The position numbers and the translations under genes are program-made. Source: Oehlia diaphana (lineage: Eukaryota; Glomeromycota; Glomeromycetes; Glomerales; Glomeraceae). Taken from it: DNA of 64,000 nucleotides. How positions within the stretch are numbered: position 1 is the stretch's first letter; each line of letters opens with the position of its first letter. Location: assembly GCA_003833135.1 (NCBI GenBank), contig QZLH01000384.1:1-64000 (forward strand), read 5' to 3'. The notes below the pieces were generated by a model that did no database searches, was not told the origin of the DNA, and saw only the letters and a list, made by a program, of their open reading frames with translations. Positions 48,746 to 60,660 of this stretch are shown here, piece after piece.

Positions 48746-49141
48746 ATGCAAAATTGTTTCATTATGATACAGATGATAGTATATAAATGTCCCAATTTTT
48801 TTATTATAGACAAAAAGTATAATCCGAATCACATTGATTTGATCATACTAGAAGTATTCTCCAATGTCAACGAAGACACACCTTTGAAAAGAAACAATAA
48901 TAAATTGTTTTGTCGTCGCCATTTTCACTATGCTCTTGTTCTCAATAGCATTATAGTGTCTTCAAAAATCATTTATCAAGAAAGTAGAAATCGTTCTCAG
49001 CAAAACCTGTTTAGTATCAGCGTTCGGCCTAATGAGCACAACAACAAAGACACAATAGATCTAATGAAAAAACTTCCTCCACAACAAACTACGAATGATC
49101 CACTGATAGATCAATTTTTTAACGGATCTTCGTTTATATAA
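48746..49141 (+). CDS. FFNGSSF-tail protein, diverged N-terminus
   Basis: 131 residues if started at 48746. The C-terminus has the full signature: KDTIDLMKKLPPQQ, then NDPLIDQFFNGSSFI and stop. The rest is unlike the other members: NHIDLIILEVFSNVNEDT, then NNNKLFCRRHFHYALVLNS. There is no PLT-x-LP or NNVG motif and few arginines. The start is uncertain: the first 30 residues (MQNCFIMIQMIVYKCPNFF) could be a chance extension, or part could be an intron ending TTATAG near 48810. A TATATAAATA-type motif lies near 48780. The exon-1 relic just upstream points the other way, so the locus has been rearranged. Confidence 0.6.
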   Translation: MQNCFIMIQMIVYKCPNFFIIDKKYNPNHIDLIILEVFSNVNEDTPLKRNNNKLFCRRHFHYALVLNSIIVSSKIIYQESRNRSQQNLFSISVRPNEHNNKDTIDLMKKLPPQQTTNDPLIDQFFNGSSFI

Positions 49142-49665
49142 ACATGCATCATTCTTCAATTAAAAAGAATGTCTAATTTCTTTTAGTTTTTTTTATATTT
49201 ATTATCTAAAGTTGTAGTAGTATATTTTATTCCACAAAAATTTCTAATTTTACTATTTATTATTTACTTTTTTAAACTTTTCAATAAACATCTGTTTAAA
49301 TGAAGTAGTATAAACTGCGCTGTGTGAAAATTTTTGACAAATTCATTATATTATACTGCGCGCACAATGGAAAAAAATTGTAAACACATTTAGATATCTG
49401 TCCCAAAAGATGAAATAGCGAAAATAAAAATAAATTGACGAAATCGAAATCGACAATAATTAAATGATCACGTGATTCAAATATCGAAGATTTGTAGTTT
49501 TTATATGAGCCGTGTCTGACTTGTCAATTTAGAAAATATAAAGCAATGATAAAGATAACGAGCTAACATTAGAAAATTTTTTAGACATCAAATTATGTTA
49601 ACGTACACCTTGTAGGTTTGTGTAACCCTACAAACAAGGTGTAAGATTAATGACGCATAAGCTTA
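49142..49665. other. Spacer with hairpin
   Basis: Near 49605-49644 ACACCTTGTAGGTTTGT faces ACAAACAAGGTGT, a small inverted repeat. Nothing else supported. Confidence 0.35.
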
Positions 49666-49829
49666 CCCTATAAAAAAGGTTTGTGCCAAATTTGTTCCAA
49701 ACGGGCTAATCATACAGCATTTATTCAAAATTTGTACTAAAAAATAATATAAAATTTGAACAAATTCTAAACAAATATCGTATGATTAACCCATTTGGCA
49801 CGAATTTAGCACAAACTTTTTTTATAGGA
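49666..49829. mobile_element. PIF/Harbinger-like MITE
   Basis: 164 bp with ends CCCTATAAAAAAGGTTTGTG and the facing CACAAACTTTTTTTATAGG(A), flanked by TTA on both sides. The arms also share GTGCCAAATTTG and GGGCTAATCATAC with their complements. The start matches that of 16847..17030, so they are likely relatives. Confidence 0.75.
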
Positions 49830-50267
49830 TTATTATTACAAATTTACGCAAATTATACAACTTAAATATAAAATTTATTACGAAAATTTACGTGAACTTA
49901 CGTATGAATCCCAGATGTTCTTTTAGATATTTGCTATATACACTAAGAATTTCATTATTTAAAATATGAGCGTTCTTAACTTATGCATCATGTGTATGAT
50001 ATAAACGTATATATGAGTTAAGTTTTAACGCTATCACATGCAAGTGCATAACTGGTAGAATGTACGTAATGTACATGATATCTTATTCCTTTGAATAAGA
50101 AAAAAAACTCTTTCTCCTTTTTTTCATTTTGTTAGTTTTCCACAGTAAAATTTTTGCAAGTTCATATTTTTAGTTTTCTAAGAAAACTCAAAGGGAAAGA
50201 GGCCCTAGACGGGCGCCTCGGGCATATGACGAGGTTTTAGCTACATTCTACCCATATATAAGGGACT
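49830..50267. other. Promoter side of the decayed two-ORF element
   Basis: Bases 50190-50267 are more GC-rich than usual and contain CATATATAAGGG just before the first ATG, a possible TATA box. Where the element begins is not clear. Confidence 0.35.
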
Positions 50268-51639
50268 ATGGCTTCTTCTTCTACTACCAAACATATAAAC
50301 ATAGACTGGTCTACTCCGTCAACACACTCTTTCGTTCAACTTGGCACAACCTTGACGCCACAAGATGACTCATATTGTCATGTTTAGGGATGGCAACGGT
50401 CACGGTCAGTCAAAGGCTTCTGACCGACCGTTTAACTGACCAGTTTGACCGACCATTTGACTGACCGTTTAACTGACCGTTTAACCGATTATTTAGCCAA
50501 ATAACACTTTTTTTACGAACTTAATCAATAAAAAAAGTTAAATAACATTTTTTGATTAAATTACACTTTTTAACATTTTTTTCTTGATTAAAATTCGTTA
50601 AAAAGAAAAAAGTTATCAGTTAAACAGTCGGTTAAATGGTCAGAAAAACGGTCAGCCAAAACGGTCAGTCGGTCAAAGGCCCTTAACTGGTTATGACTGA
50701 CTGATAACTAACCGTGACCGACCGTTGCCATCCCTAGTCATGTTCATGATTTTGAACCAGAAGTTATACTTACTTCTAAGGATGTTTTTTTCACTGATAT
50801 TGATGATAGCCTTCCACCCTCCTCTCATATTGCGCATCACCTTCGAAGAAAGAATTTTCCTTTCCTTGTTTCATTCAAGAAATTTCACGTGACTAAGATC
50901 TACAGATCAGGTTATAATAAGATTTACAATTCTAGGCGCTCAAAAAGTTTCTTTTTGATCAAAAGTCAAACACCAATGAAATTCATTTAAAGATACACAT
51001 AAATGACTATCTCATGTCAACCAACCCATTTAGTTTTAACTCCACGAGCTGATTACCAAACGCCAAATTTCAAATAAGCAAAGCACTTCAGTATTTTTTT
51101 TCATCACAAAGAGTTATTCCACGTCGAATTCAAAAAAATATTTTGATATGATAAGAAAAAAATTATTGGAACGAATCATGTTTATCAAATCACGTGCAAA
51201 CAAAAATGATGATCGTAACCATATGACGAATACTTTTTTTAACTTCTCATACAAGAAATATAGGTTTCACTTTGGCATTTATGTTCCTTGTGAACATACT
51301 ATAAAACAAGGATCATCTTCTCCTCCCACTTCATGCAAGGTACCATCTCCTATTGTGTTATCCAATAATAGACAATGTTGTGGTATTCATATTAAAAAGA
51401 TATATCAAGATATTACTTTGAAGAATACTTCCCCTAATTTGGATCAGTCAAAAAGGAATAAAATCTTCCATGCCAATCTCTTATACAACCGATGGAAAGA
51501 TAAAGAATGGAAAAATATTACTTCAAATCACATGGGCACGTCTTATTGCATGCGTTATATAGCGAGAAGACCAACCACTTCAGTAGATAATCAACAACTT
51601 AATATCTACCACAAATTGATGAAAAATTTCAATTTTTAA
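50268..51639 (+). pseudogene. Decayed ORF A of an unrecognised element
   Basis: From ATG 50268 the reading is MASSSTTKHINIDWSTPSTH, continuing for 39 codons until the in-frame TAG formed by the first three bases of an inserted MITE. After the insertion the frame resumes at HDFEPEVILTSKDVFF and runs about 75 codons to a frameshift near 50965. The last part, 51148..51639, is open: FHFGIYVPCEHTIKQ, a Cys-His pair in NNRQCCGIHIKK, and a C-terminus KLMKNFNF. The whole is broken by the insertion and at least one frameshift. I do not recognise the protein. The close pairing with ORF B suggests a two-gene mobile element or a repeated gene pair. Confidence 0.65.
50385..50736. mobile_element. hAT-like MITE with GACCGTTT arms
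   Basis: 352 bp flanked by the exact 8-bp duplication GTCATGTT (50377-50384 and 50737-50744). The ends are TAGGGATGGCAACGGTCACG and the facing GACCGACCGTTGCCATCCCTA-type end, almost perfect for 20 bases. The arms are arrays of GACCGTTTAACT and GGTCAG words in opposite orientation; the centre is AT-rich. No ORF. It is inserted exactly between two codons of ORF A. Confidence 0.92.
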
Positions 51640-51657
51640 CCTAGCCCCAACATCAAA

Positions 51658-52716
51658 ATGGCTAAAAAACAGACAGAACGTTTTGAATAGAATTGCCGTC
51701 AGGTTCTCAGGAAGGAGGTTATCAAACCGGGAGGTACCTCTAATGTCTCTTCTAAACTTGGCGCAGCAAAGACAGCCAATTTTCTCTTCTTAAAATCTCA
51801 AAAGATCCATCATAAAATTCACCACCTTAACTATGATTCCAACCTGCATCATTTGGGTTACAGTTTTTGCTTACCTTATCATGAGACGTATACTAGTGGA
51901 GAAACATGACCTATCAATGTAGACGCTCCAGTTTGTACAGTTTTATTTACCTACTGTCCTGTATCCAATATATTCATCCTATTTAAATATCATGATATTA
52001 TCCCACCCGACCCTATTTATGATCATAATGGTCACTTTATCATTCCTGGATCAAGAGAATGGTTCACTTTCATGTATCAACTAGAGTTGAACACTTGGAA
52101 GGAACGTCTCTGACAAAAAGAAATTGACAAAAGAAAAACCTTTGCAAGGGAATGTGCTATCTTACACATCGAAGGTGAAGTTCAACGCTTATCATATACA
52201 CAGATAAAACAAGAACGTGCTATAGCAGAACGCCTTGGTTCATATTCTGGACCTGAACCCAAAACAACCGAGAAAGAAGCCTCATATTATGGCACTAGCG
52301 TTAAACACTTGAAACTATGACAAAAAACAGTCCACTCTCTCACTGACTGGAATAATGAGTTCCATTATCATAATACCTTATATAACAGTAAATTTTCTAG
52401 TATTAACAAGAAATACGCCAGTACTAACAAACTCAAATCTGAGATGGACATTTTACTCACTACTTATCCGAATATATCCATTCCAAAGAAACAACAACAT
52501 GGTAACGTTTGTATGCTCGATTCTCATGGTAACCCATATACGTATGAGCTTTACGACACAGCTATCTTGGAATTACGTCCTCTTAAACGTGATGTGAACG
52601 TCATTTCAAACCTTTCATCACACCTGATAACCCTGAAACGGTCCCGTCAAGTAACCTCTTCTATTGTTGCTCTTGATTCTGAGCTGGCAGGACCGTCAAA
52701 AGTTAATAATAACTAA
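51658..52716 (+). pseudogene. Decayed ORF B, four nonsense codons
   Basis: One frame of 353 codons from ATG 51658 (MAKKQTERFE) to TAA at 52716, interrupted only by TAG at 51688 and TGA at 51907, 52111 and 52318. All four are what C-to-T change would make from CAG or CGA. No indel is needed. Visible stretches include KLGAAKTANFLFLKSQKIHH, GSREWFTFMYQLELNTWKE, YTQIKQERAIAERLG and a C-terminal DILLTTYPNISIPKKQQHG. The protein is not recognised: no reverse transcriptase, integrase or transposase motif seen. It begins 18 bases after ORF A ends. The recent-looking damage suggests a young, silenced copy. Confidence 0.7.
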
Positions 52717-53125
52717 TATTTTTTCTTAATGTTAAAACTGTTCTTTTTATTATTTTTTCTATTTTTATTTTAGTTTTTTTAGGAATCAAAATTATATAGA
52801 TTTTTCTATCTCTTTGTTTTTTTTTATATATAATATTATTTTATATACAAGTGAATCATTCCACCTATGACAGTATTTACAGCAGGTGGCAATTTTATTG
52901 AAAGAAAAATACGGGTTGAAAATTTTAGATTGTGTTTACTTATCCTATACTGGTAGTGGTACGGGGATAATCTTTTTACATAATTAGTAGATAGGGTCCG
53001 TCGAGCCTTTTTCTGATGGATGATTGATCTTAGTTAGAACGTTCCTTCTTTGCATCGAACTATGTTCTTTTTGTTGATCTTACTGACTTCACATAAAATA
53101 AAATAAATAAAATAAATAAATCTTA
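52717..53125. other. 3' region with AAAT-rich tail
   Basis: Follows ORF B and ends in ACTTCACATAAAATAAAATA with further AAAT units up to about 53120, a possible simple-sequence tail of a retroelement. A T-rich tract lies at 52735-52840. Confidence 0.4.
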
Positions 53126-53238
53126 TTCCTTCGAAATTTAGCACCCATTTTTATACATAATTCCGGCCAAAACAAACATAATTTAGGCCGAATTTTCATA
53201 ATTCTGGCTAGGGGGAATAGTGCTTAATTTCGGAGGAA
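53126..53238. mobile_element. Tc1/mariner-like MITE
   Basis: 113 bp with ends TTCCTTCGAAATTTAGCAC and, reverse complemented, TTCCTCCGAAATTAAGCAC, flanked by TA on both sides. The interior (CCGGCCAAAA, ATAATTCTGGCTAGG) is like that of 60527..60660. Confidence 0.75.
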
Positions 53239-56200
53239 TATGAAATATGACTGTAAAATTTCAATATGTCTTATAAAGCAAAACTTTAATAAATTGCGAA
53301 CAAACCTATAATAATAAATTGTAACCCATCGGTAAAGTTTTTGGCTATTATAATACTATGACTAAACAATATTTGTGAAAATAAATTATCCTGACAGTAA
53401 ATTTAAACCGATTTTGTTTTAATCATTTTATGTTATGTGGTATTCGACCAAAATTAAACTAGGGCCGACTTTTTGTTTTCTAATCAAGTTCGAATATATA
53501 TTCTAAAACATCATGGTCTAACTCGTCCATTTTAAAGCAACTAACCAGTTTTTTTTTTTAAAAAAAAAATGATTAGTAAAGAAAGACACAAATAAAATAA
53601 ATTAAGGTCAAATTATGCTAATATATAATCGTTTTCAAAATTATCAAAAATATAAAATATTAAGAAAAAAATATATCAAATATGAAAAAGGTAAATAATT
53701 AATGATATACTGTAAATCTGTAAGACTGTAACAGCAGTTTATTTATGAATAAAATTATCAAAGATATTATAAAATATACAATTAGAAATTAAAATTAATA
53801 AACTAGTTGGGTCGGCGGGATTACTTTCCTAATATTAAATTTTAGAATATAATTTTTTTCTGAATTTCTAATTTATCACTATTAAAAAATATATGTATAT
53901 GAAGCCTCTATATTAAAAAAGTGAAAATATTTTGAAAATAATAAACATGTGTTAGTATAAAAAAAAGTTAAGTGGCTTGAAATTTAATCTTGTGTAACTA
54001 GCGAAATTCAAAATATCAAAACATAATGCGGATAAATAATATATATGCAGTGTAACCGGAGTAATTTTTTAAATTTCGATTTCGATACCACTCTAATATT
54101 ATTTATTCCAATTTTTAATTAATCTTTTAACAAGAACATTTTTCATAAGAATGAAATATTTTCGACTTTTTTTTTCAAAGAATTCTTTTTTAACAATGCT
54201 ATGGTGTATTTAGTAAGTAAATAATTGTTGAAATTTTCTGCATAACCTATTCTTAAGTTATACTGCTGGTTTATTTCTGTAACAATTAAGTGAATTAACG
54301 AATTTGTAGATCCGTGCGAAGGGTAATTTTCAAATGAACACGTGACTTACAACAAGTGCCCAGTTTCTAATCAACGATCGAAGAAGTGGATAACATAATT
54401 AGCGCATGCCGAATTGTTGATATTCTGAGTAATTAGTTTACATCATCTGTCAATTTTTTTAATGTTACATACCTTCTAAGAAAAGACTGGCTGAATTGTT
54501 AAAAAAATAACCAAAAAACGTAATCTAAACTCTACGTACAGTAGCTAGTGTGTAACGTCGATTCGATCATCAGATCATTACTCACATATTGTATACCTAA
54601 AAAGTAATTCTAGTTAGACTTTTTAATCTTATGTTCTAAATTATTTTGTTATTCTTGAACAAAGCAACTAAGTACTAACTTAGCTTATCTTATATAGTAA
54701 GTTTAGGTAAAAATTAATATAAAAATATCGTAATATTGCATAAATGATCTCAAGAAGGCAATTTTAACAAAGTGACAATCATCTGACGTTGGCGCAACTT
54801 ACATTATTATTTTATCTATTCTAGTAACGAAGACTAAAAGTATCAGGATAAAGTCATCTATATTAATTCACTGTTTTGATTAATTCATTTAATATCTTTA
54901 TATCGCTATAACTAAATTTCATTGTTAAAAATAGCAATTTTTTAAAAGCCCGGTAAAGAAGACAAAGCTCTTTTTTAATATATGAATATAACTATGACAT
55001 AAAAAAATACTTATTTAGCAACAAAGAAGTGAATTAATTATATAATATATTTAATATATTTAATCATGGGATGAAAACACAGAATTCACCCTTTTTAAAC
55101 AAAACAAATAATTATTTCTATTTTATTATTTTTGTTATATATAAATATTTTATCTGTTTAAAATTGTTTGTGGACAATAAGTTTCATAGATCGGATTTAG
55201 CATACAATGGAAGAGTCATTTTGCCGAACCACTTTCCGCCACAAAGAGGAGGCTGTGAATAATGACATAATAACTAGTACGGAATAGTACGGAATAGTGT
55301 CTCTGCACAGTATAAGCGATACATGCTACGCCCAATGTTACATTAACTGCACAAACAATTACTATAATACCCAAAATTCCCGATTTATTTTTCAATTAAT
55401 ATTAACTTTAATAATATAAATAAATTATTAGATATCACACATATATAATTATATATATATATATAATGTATACTATATATATATATATACAAACATCTTA
55501 AAATATTATTTAAGGGATTTTCAATTTATATCTGTTATAACACGTAAATACGTAAATACTTGATACCCACATCAACTTATTTAGGAGATAAAGTCTGGAA
55601 TTACTTTTTACTGTTATTTTTAGATGTATATATGCAATTGTATAATTTACGTTAACTTTTGTTTACCTCATATATATATTCAATGTTACATCTAATAATA
55701 TAATATTATAGATCTGGGCTTGGGATACTTTACTTTATAATTTATAATCAACATATAATCAATATAGTACTCTATAATTTTATAATTATCATGTACACCA
55801 TAGATAAAGTTTATCTTCACATGAAATAATTTATAAAAAGTATCCGGCCCGTTATAATTAATTTAAAATATCTATTAATATTGTTGATTAAGATAAGAAC
55901 AATAGAAACAATAGGAAAACTTTTATTAAGATGCATTATACTGTATTCCTTTATTTATTTATTTATAATAGTAGAAAAAAAAAAAGGCTTAAAGATTATC
56001 TATCAAACTGATTTATGGGAAATTATTAATTGCTTAAACTCTATTTCACATGAGTAAACATTTTTCTGAAAATGTAACACGCGTTTATACCTATTTCACG
56101 CAAAATCAGCTGTAATATCTTTTATTAACACAATCATGTTCGTTTACCACTAAACTTATATGATCAAATTATAAGTGGATAATCAAATAACCTCATCTTA

Positions 56201-56501
56201 CTGATACAATTGGTGTAGATAACAATAACGTGTAACAATTTTTTTTTTTAAAAAAAAAAGAATAACAGGAATAACGGGAATGACGGGAATAACGGACCGA
56301 CTTCAAGAATAAACAAAAATATCTTTTTTTTTTCTCAAGAAATTCATATGAAAAGGTAAAGATTTATTTCTTTATTTTTTTTTATATATATATAACCTTA
56401 AAAATTTTAAAAACATCTTAAAAAACTTAATGCTACGCTTATAATTATTACAAATAAATAAATTTAATGAGAACCTATTCTTTTTCATGAAATAGCTAAT
56501 A
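53239..56501. other. Long AT-rich intergenic
   Basis: No gene supported. (TA)n tracts at 55440-55490. The 63-codon frame at 55071 ends GRVILPNHFPPQRGGCE, which looks slightly protein-like but stands alone. Confidence 0.35.
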
Positions 56502-56840
56502 ATGAACCAAGTCAACCAACAAAATGAGCCCAATAGGCCAAGAGCAGCACAAGTCCAGGCTAGTTCTGTGCAAGCTCAAGCCAACTTACCAACTCAGCAT
56601 CAAACTAGTAGACATATTGCACCAGCGGTAAGACCTGGTGAATCTTCGCACAATTTTTATAGGATGCAAGCAGCTTCACGGCAACCAAATACGAGCAGAA
56701 TTATTAGACTACAACGTTATCGTTATGCTCAAGCTATTGTAACACCCAGTATGTCTAATCTAGTGGTAGAGCTTAACCCTCAAGAAAGTACCGGTAATCC
56801 TTTAGTTGATAGTTTTTTCGGGGGAGCTTCGTTCTATTAA
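56502..56840 (+). CDS. Gln/Ala-rich protein with diverged FF-x-GASF tail
   Basis: 112 residues, one exon, from ATG 56502. The first half is Gln/Asn/Ala-rich without acidic residues (MNQVNQQNEPNRPRAAQVQA, QANLPTQHQTSR) and likely disordered. A basic stretch follows (TSRIIRLQRYRYAQAI). The C-terminus is a diverged family signature: MSNLVVELNPQES, then GNPLVDSFFGGASFY and stop. The position at the very end, the NPL-x2-FF-x-G-x-SF spacing and the basic stretch before it argue for common descent or convergence with the 33.4-49.1 kb members. It is more GC-rich than its surroundings. No F-box-like part. Confidence 0.7.
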   Translation: MNQVNQQNEPNRPRAAQVQASSVQAQANLPTQHQTSRHIAPAVRPGESSHNFYRMQAASRQPNTSRIIRLQRYRYAQAIVTPSMSNLVVELNPQESTGNPLVDSFFGGASFY

Positions 56841-58767
56841 GAACAAGTCTGAAAAGTAAGGAAGGTTTTTATATTAGTTAAATTTATGTAACTTTCTCTA
56901 ATCATTTTTTTGCTTTTTTTAGATCTCACTTTATACATTATGGAATTTCTTTCTTTAATATAGTACTCTTCATTAATGTATAAAACTATGAATTAATTAT
57001 TCCTTTTATACATACTTTTTTTCTTAAGCATACAAATTTCTATTTTTATTTAATAAGATTTCTTTTTACCTTCAAATATACATTTTTATTTAATAAGATT
57101 TTTTTTACCTTCAAATATAAGAATGTATGGATTTTCGTATATATAATATTGTGTAATAACAATATTTATATATGTTATTTTAATTAAAATAAATTCATTT
57201 TTTGTGGCGTAATCCGCTGTGCCACGTACTCTATTATAAATTTATTAACTGCGTTATGTGACACAATACAAACTCCGGAAAGTAAAATAAAAATATGAAA
57301 TAATCAATTTTGCGCCGTATCTAACAACAAATCACGTTTTATTTATGGTTAATGCATTTATCTAGTTAAACAAATTATATACTGATAAAATGATGCATTT
57401 CAATATATGATAAAAATTTCCTATTCACTTTATTCATTATTGTTCGGAACATCGGAATCTGATACCGAATAACTTTCCAACAATAACCCCTTTTTTTACG
57501 TGTGACACATGAAATTATTTTGCTAAAAAATGAAATTTCAATTGATAATATAAAAAAAAAATTTTTTTTTTATATATTCATTCATTTTTTTAAGATATAA
57601 ATTGACAAAATGATCGGCGATGTAACACAATGAATGGGTTCTGTACCTCTTGCGGAATTCATTTTTTCATTGAGAATCTCAAATGATTTACCAAAAGTCA
57701 TTCAAAAAATCTGTTGTGTATGTGTAATGTATTTTTACAATTTACTTCATCCATCTTTATCATTGCAACTTTTAAGAAGGGGTTAGAAATTTTAGGAATT
57801 TGAACCGAGCCTTCTACCGGACTAAAATATATTTCCATCAAGTGAATTCCATTCCACTTTTATGAGAATTTAAATTTTAATAGAAAATTCCGAAAGTATC
57901 TAACATGAAAGAGAAGGGTCAAGAGTCCATAATTTTAATAGAAGCTACCGAATTTTTAATTTTTCAAACCCCAATAATAATTTAAATGATAGCAAGTCCA
58001 TATTCTTTATTGAAGTGCAATCAACTCTCCAGTGGGATTATTAAAAAATTTGTAATTTACATAGAAAATTCATCAAAGAGTGAATGCAAATTTTGGAATA
58101 GTCATGATAGGTATATTAATTATGTTATATTCATTTGTCAATATTGAACTTAATTTATATTTATCATCCGCACATCTTTATATCAATTTTCCTTCATAAT
58201 TGTCAAATATAGAATGATATTTTCTAAATAATCAATTTTTGTAAAATAATAATTTTCTAATAGGTTCATTATTTCATTTCTTTTATTATGTGGCTTTAGT
58301 CCATACTGGACTGTTTGTAAAGGATAATTCATGAGAATCCATGAAGCAGCTCAATGGTATATATTAATTGATCGAAACTGAGCAGAAAGCCTTAGATATT
58401 TATGACAAAATTAACAGTTAATCGTGTCGGTCGAAAACCATCAAACTTTAATATCAAATAGTGTAGCATATACTGCAAAATAAGAAACATTGTTGAAACT
58501 ACTCTTAAAAAGTTAAGAAAATATAAATATATTTTAATAATTTGGTATTCCTTTCTAATTAACATTACATTTAACATTTTTTTTTGATTTATATAAATAT
58601 ATAGGATTTTTTGCATTTTCTCCAATTTCTATTAAAAATTAATATAATAGTATTTTGATAATTACGATATTGTAATCATCAATAATCAGAATTGGTGGCT
58701 TAATTCTCAATTTCATACATATTTGAGCTAGATTTCTCACATTGTATGTGGTAGCAATTTCAATAAC
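56841..58767. other. Intergenic, may hold missed exons
   Basis: A 33-base direct duplication lies near 57043-57115 (TTTATTTAATAAGATTT, then ACCTTCAAATATA, twice). Near 57650-57720 a frame reads LRISNDLPKVIQKICCVC before a GTAATG, which could be an upstream exon of the next gene. Not firm. Confidence 0.3.
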
Positions 58768-59443
58768 AATATTCTAAATGGTTTAAAACATTTTATGATA
58801 ATGAGGTTAACTTTAACAATGAAAATTTTCATCACAAAAGTTCAGGTATCTATTTTTAGTGATTTTTATTAAATTATATTCATAAATTATTAATTTGATT
58901 TCTAATTTTTTTAATCATTATTATAAATAATAATTCAAATAGAACAAAAAAGGTGTTTAGCATATTAATATTATGGGAAAGTTCCTTTTAATTAGAAAAT
59001 TATATGTTTAAACAGCGTTTTACAAATGATTGTAGAGTTAAGACTGTCGGTATTTCCGTGTTGGCCGTACATTTAATGGTTGAAGCTTCATTCATGGAAA
59101 TTCAAATGAATTCTACTTCTGTGGTAATTGTAAATATTAATTTATCTCATATCTCATTAATTTTTCTTTTGAATCTTTCAATATCCTAATTATGAGGAAC
59201 TTAAATACTAATTTTATATTATTATCTGTAAAAAGTCTGGATCTTTACAACTCCCGTCCACGGAAAGGTTACCTATCATTCCAAAAGCATTCATCAAAGC
59301 TGAACCTAAAAAAGAAATATATATGCATAATATGTAAGTAAGATTTTCTCTGAAACTTTATAAAAGTATCAAAGGTATTGATTCTTTTAATTATTAAGAT
59401 TCTCTAATAAAAATTATTACGTACGTATTTATTTAGATATTGA
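58768..59443 (+). CDS. Partial multi-exon gene, unrecognised
   Basis: Four pieces join with agreeing phases: up to 58845 (WFKTFYDNEVNFNNENFHHK, phase 1), 58996..59123 (NYMFKQRFTNDCRVKTVGIS, then VLAVHLMVEASFMEIQ, phase 0), 59236..59333 (SGSLQLPSTERLPIIPKAFI, then KAEPKKEIYM, phase 2) and 59437..59443 (stop). Introns are GTATCT...TTAG, GTAATT...AAAG and GTAAGT...TTAG (150, 112 and 103 bp). Three agreeing junctions make chance unlikely. The 5' end is not found: an upstream TAA limits the first piece, so an exon is missing or the gene is a fragment. The VK-x3-IS-x-LAV then EIQ pattern is faintly like the NDT80/PhoG DNA-binding family, but too weakly to name it. Confidence 0.45.
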
Positions 59444-60526
59444 AAGAATTTGATTAAAAGAAAAATCAATATTGGCTATGGGTGTATTTATGAAAAATTG
59501 ATTATTAATATTATGAAATAGGGAAATTCAAAAAAACGGTATAAAGTAAGACATAAGTAATGAACTTGGCAGCAATTATGGTATCCGGTATTACAAATGA
59601 TCGCCTTTGAATCGTTTATACCTGAAGTTACACAGAATTGCTTCCGTCCTCTTTTATTTTCTGTAATATCTGGATGTTATACCTGTTAATAATCACAAAT
59701 ATGATTTTCACAAAAATTATTAAAGATTCTTTCAAATTCAACTGGATTAAAAAGAAATAATTTTCTTCAACATCAATTATGTTATTCTTATCTTTCTTAT
59801 TACCCAAATCTTTTTCTAAAATAACCATATTATCTACAACTCTTCCACTTTCATCTAAAGTTGTTTGCCGAAAATAAAAAGGCCATTGCCGAAATGGTAA
59901 AAATAATTTCGACATTTTGACATGACGAAATGATGAAATTATTCTATTATTAAAATTGACCAAAATGCAAATGACGAAATTGAACGACAATTTCGACATG
60001 ACGAACTTTACTTTCACCACATATTTCCAACTCAAAATTCTCTTATTTATTATAAATACTCTCTAACCCCTCTTCTGTTAAGGTAATTTTTCCAATCATT
60101 ATCCCATTTAATAAATTTTCTAACAGTTCATTAATTTGTCCACATTCACAAATTATTATGATTATTATGGAGAGATAAGCTTCCCAAATATAATACTTTT
60201 AATTTCAACATGTATAAAAACTGGAAAAATGCAGAAATTCTATTTAGGAAAGGAATCAAATACTCTCGTTATTTAATTAACACGAACAAAATATTCGTTT
60301 TGAAAATAATTAAGTATTTTGCCTGATAATTATTACAATTTTTAAATATATAAAACGTGATATTAACAAGGTATTCTATAATAAAAAAAAAAAAATAATA
60401 ATAATTTTTCATTAATTATAAACAAGGGCATGATCACCTAGAATATAATAATTTATCCCGGAAATGGGTTAAACAATAGCAAGGGTTGCCCTCAAAAAAT
60501 CATTTGCCGATTATTTGTACAATGTA
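59444..60526. other. Intergenic with TTTCGACAT words
   Basis: A 135-codon frame at 59628..60035 (-) includes ESGRVVDNMVILEKDLGNK, which looks protein-like, but its other half crosses repeated ATTTCGACAT and GACGAAAT words (59865-60010) typical of a small element. Not called as a gene. Confidence 0.35.
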
Positions 60527-60660
60527 CCGTATTTTACGAAATATAAGCACCCTTTTTTACACTTAATGCCGGCCAAGATCTTCATAATTCTTACCAAAAT
60601 CGCCATAATTCTGGTCAGGAGTGTTTATTTTCGGGGGTGCTTAATAACCACAAAATACGG
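60527..60660. mobile_element. Tc1/mariner-like MITE (CCGTATTTT)
   Basis: 134 bp with ends CCGTATTTTACGAAATATAA and, reverse complemented, CCGTATTTTGTGGTTATTAA, flanked by TA on both sides. The inside has GCACCC and GGGGGTGC facing each other and GCCGGCCAAGA. Related in layout to 53126..53238. Confidence 0.75.

Noticed and set aside
55071..55262. 63-codon ORF ending PPQRGGCE
   Set aside because: Only the last 20 residues look protein-like; no splice partner seen.
59628..60035. 135-codon minus-strand ORF
   Set aside because: Partly protein-like, but half runs through repeated TTTCGACAT words; no supporting exon or motif.
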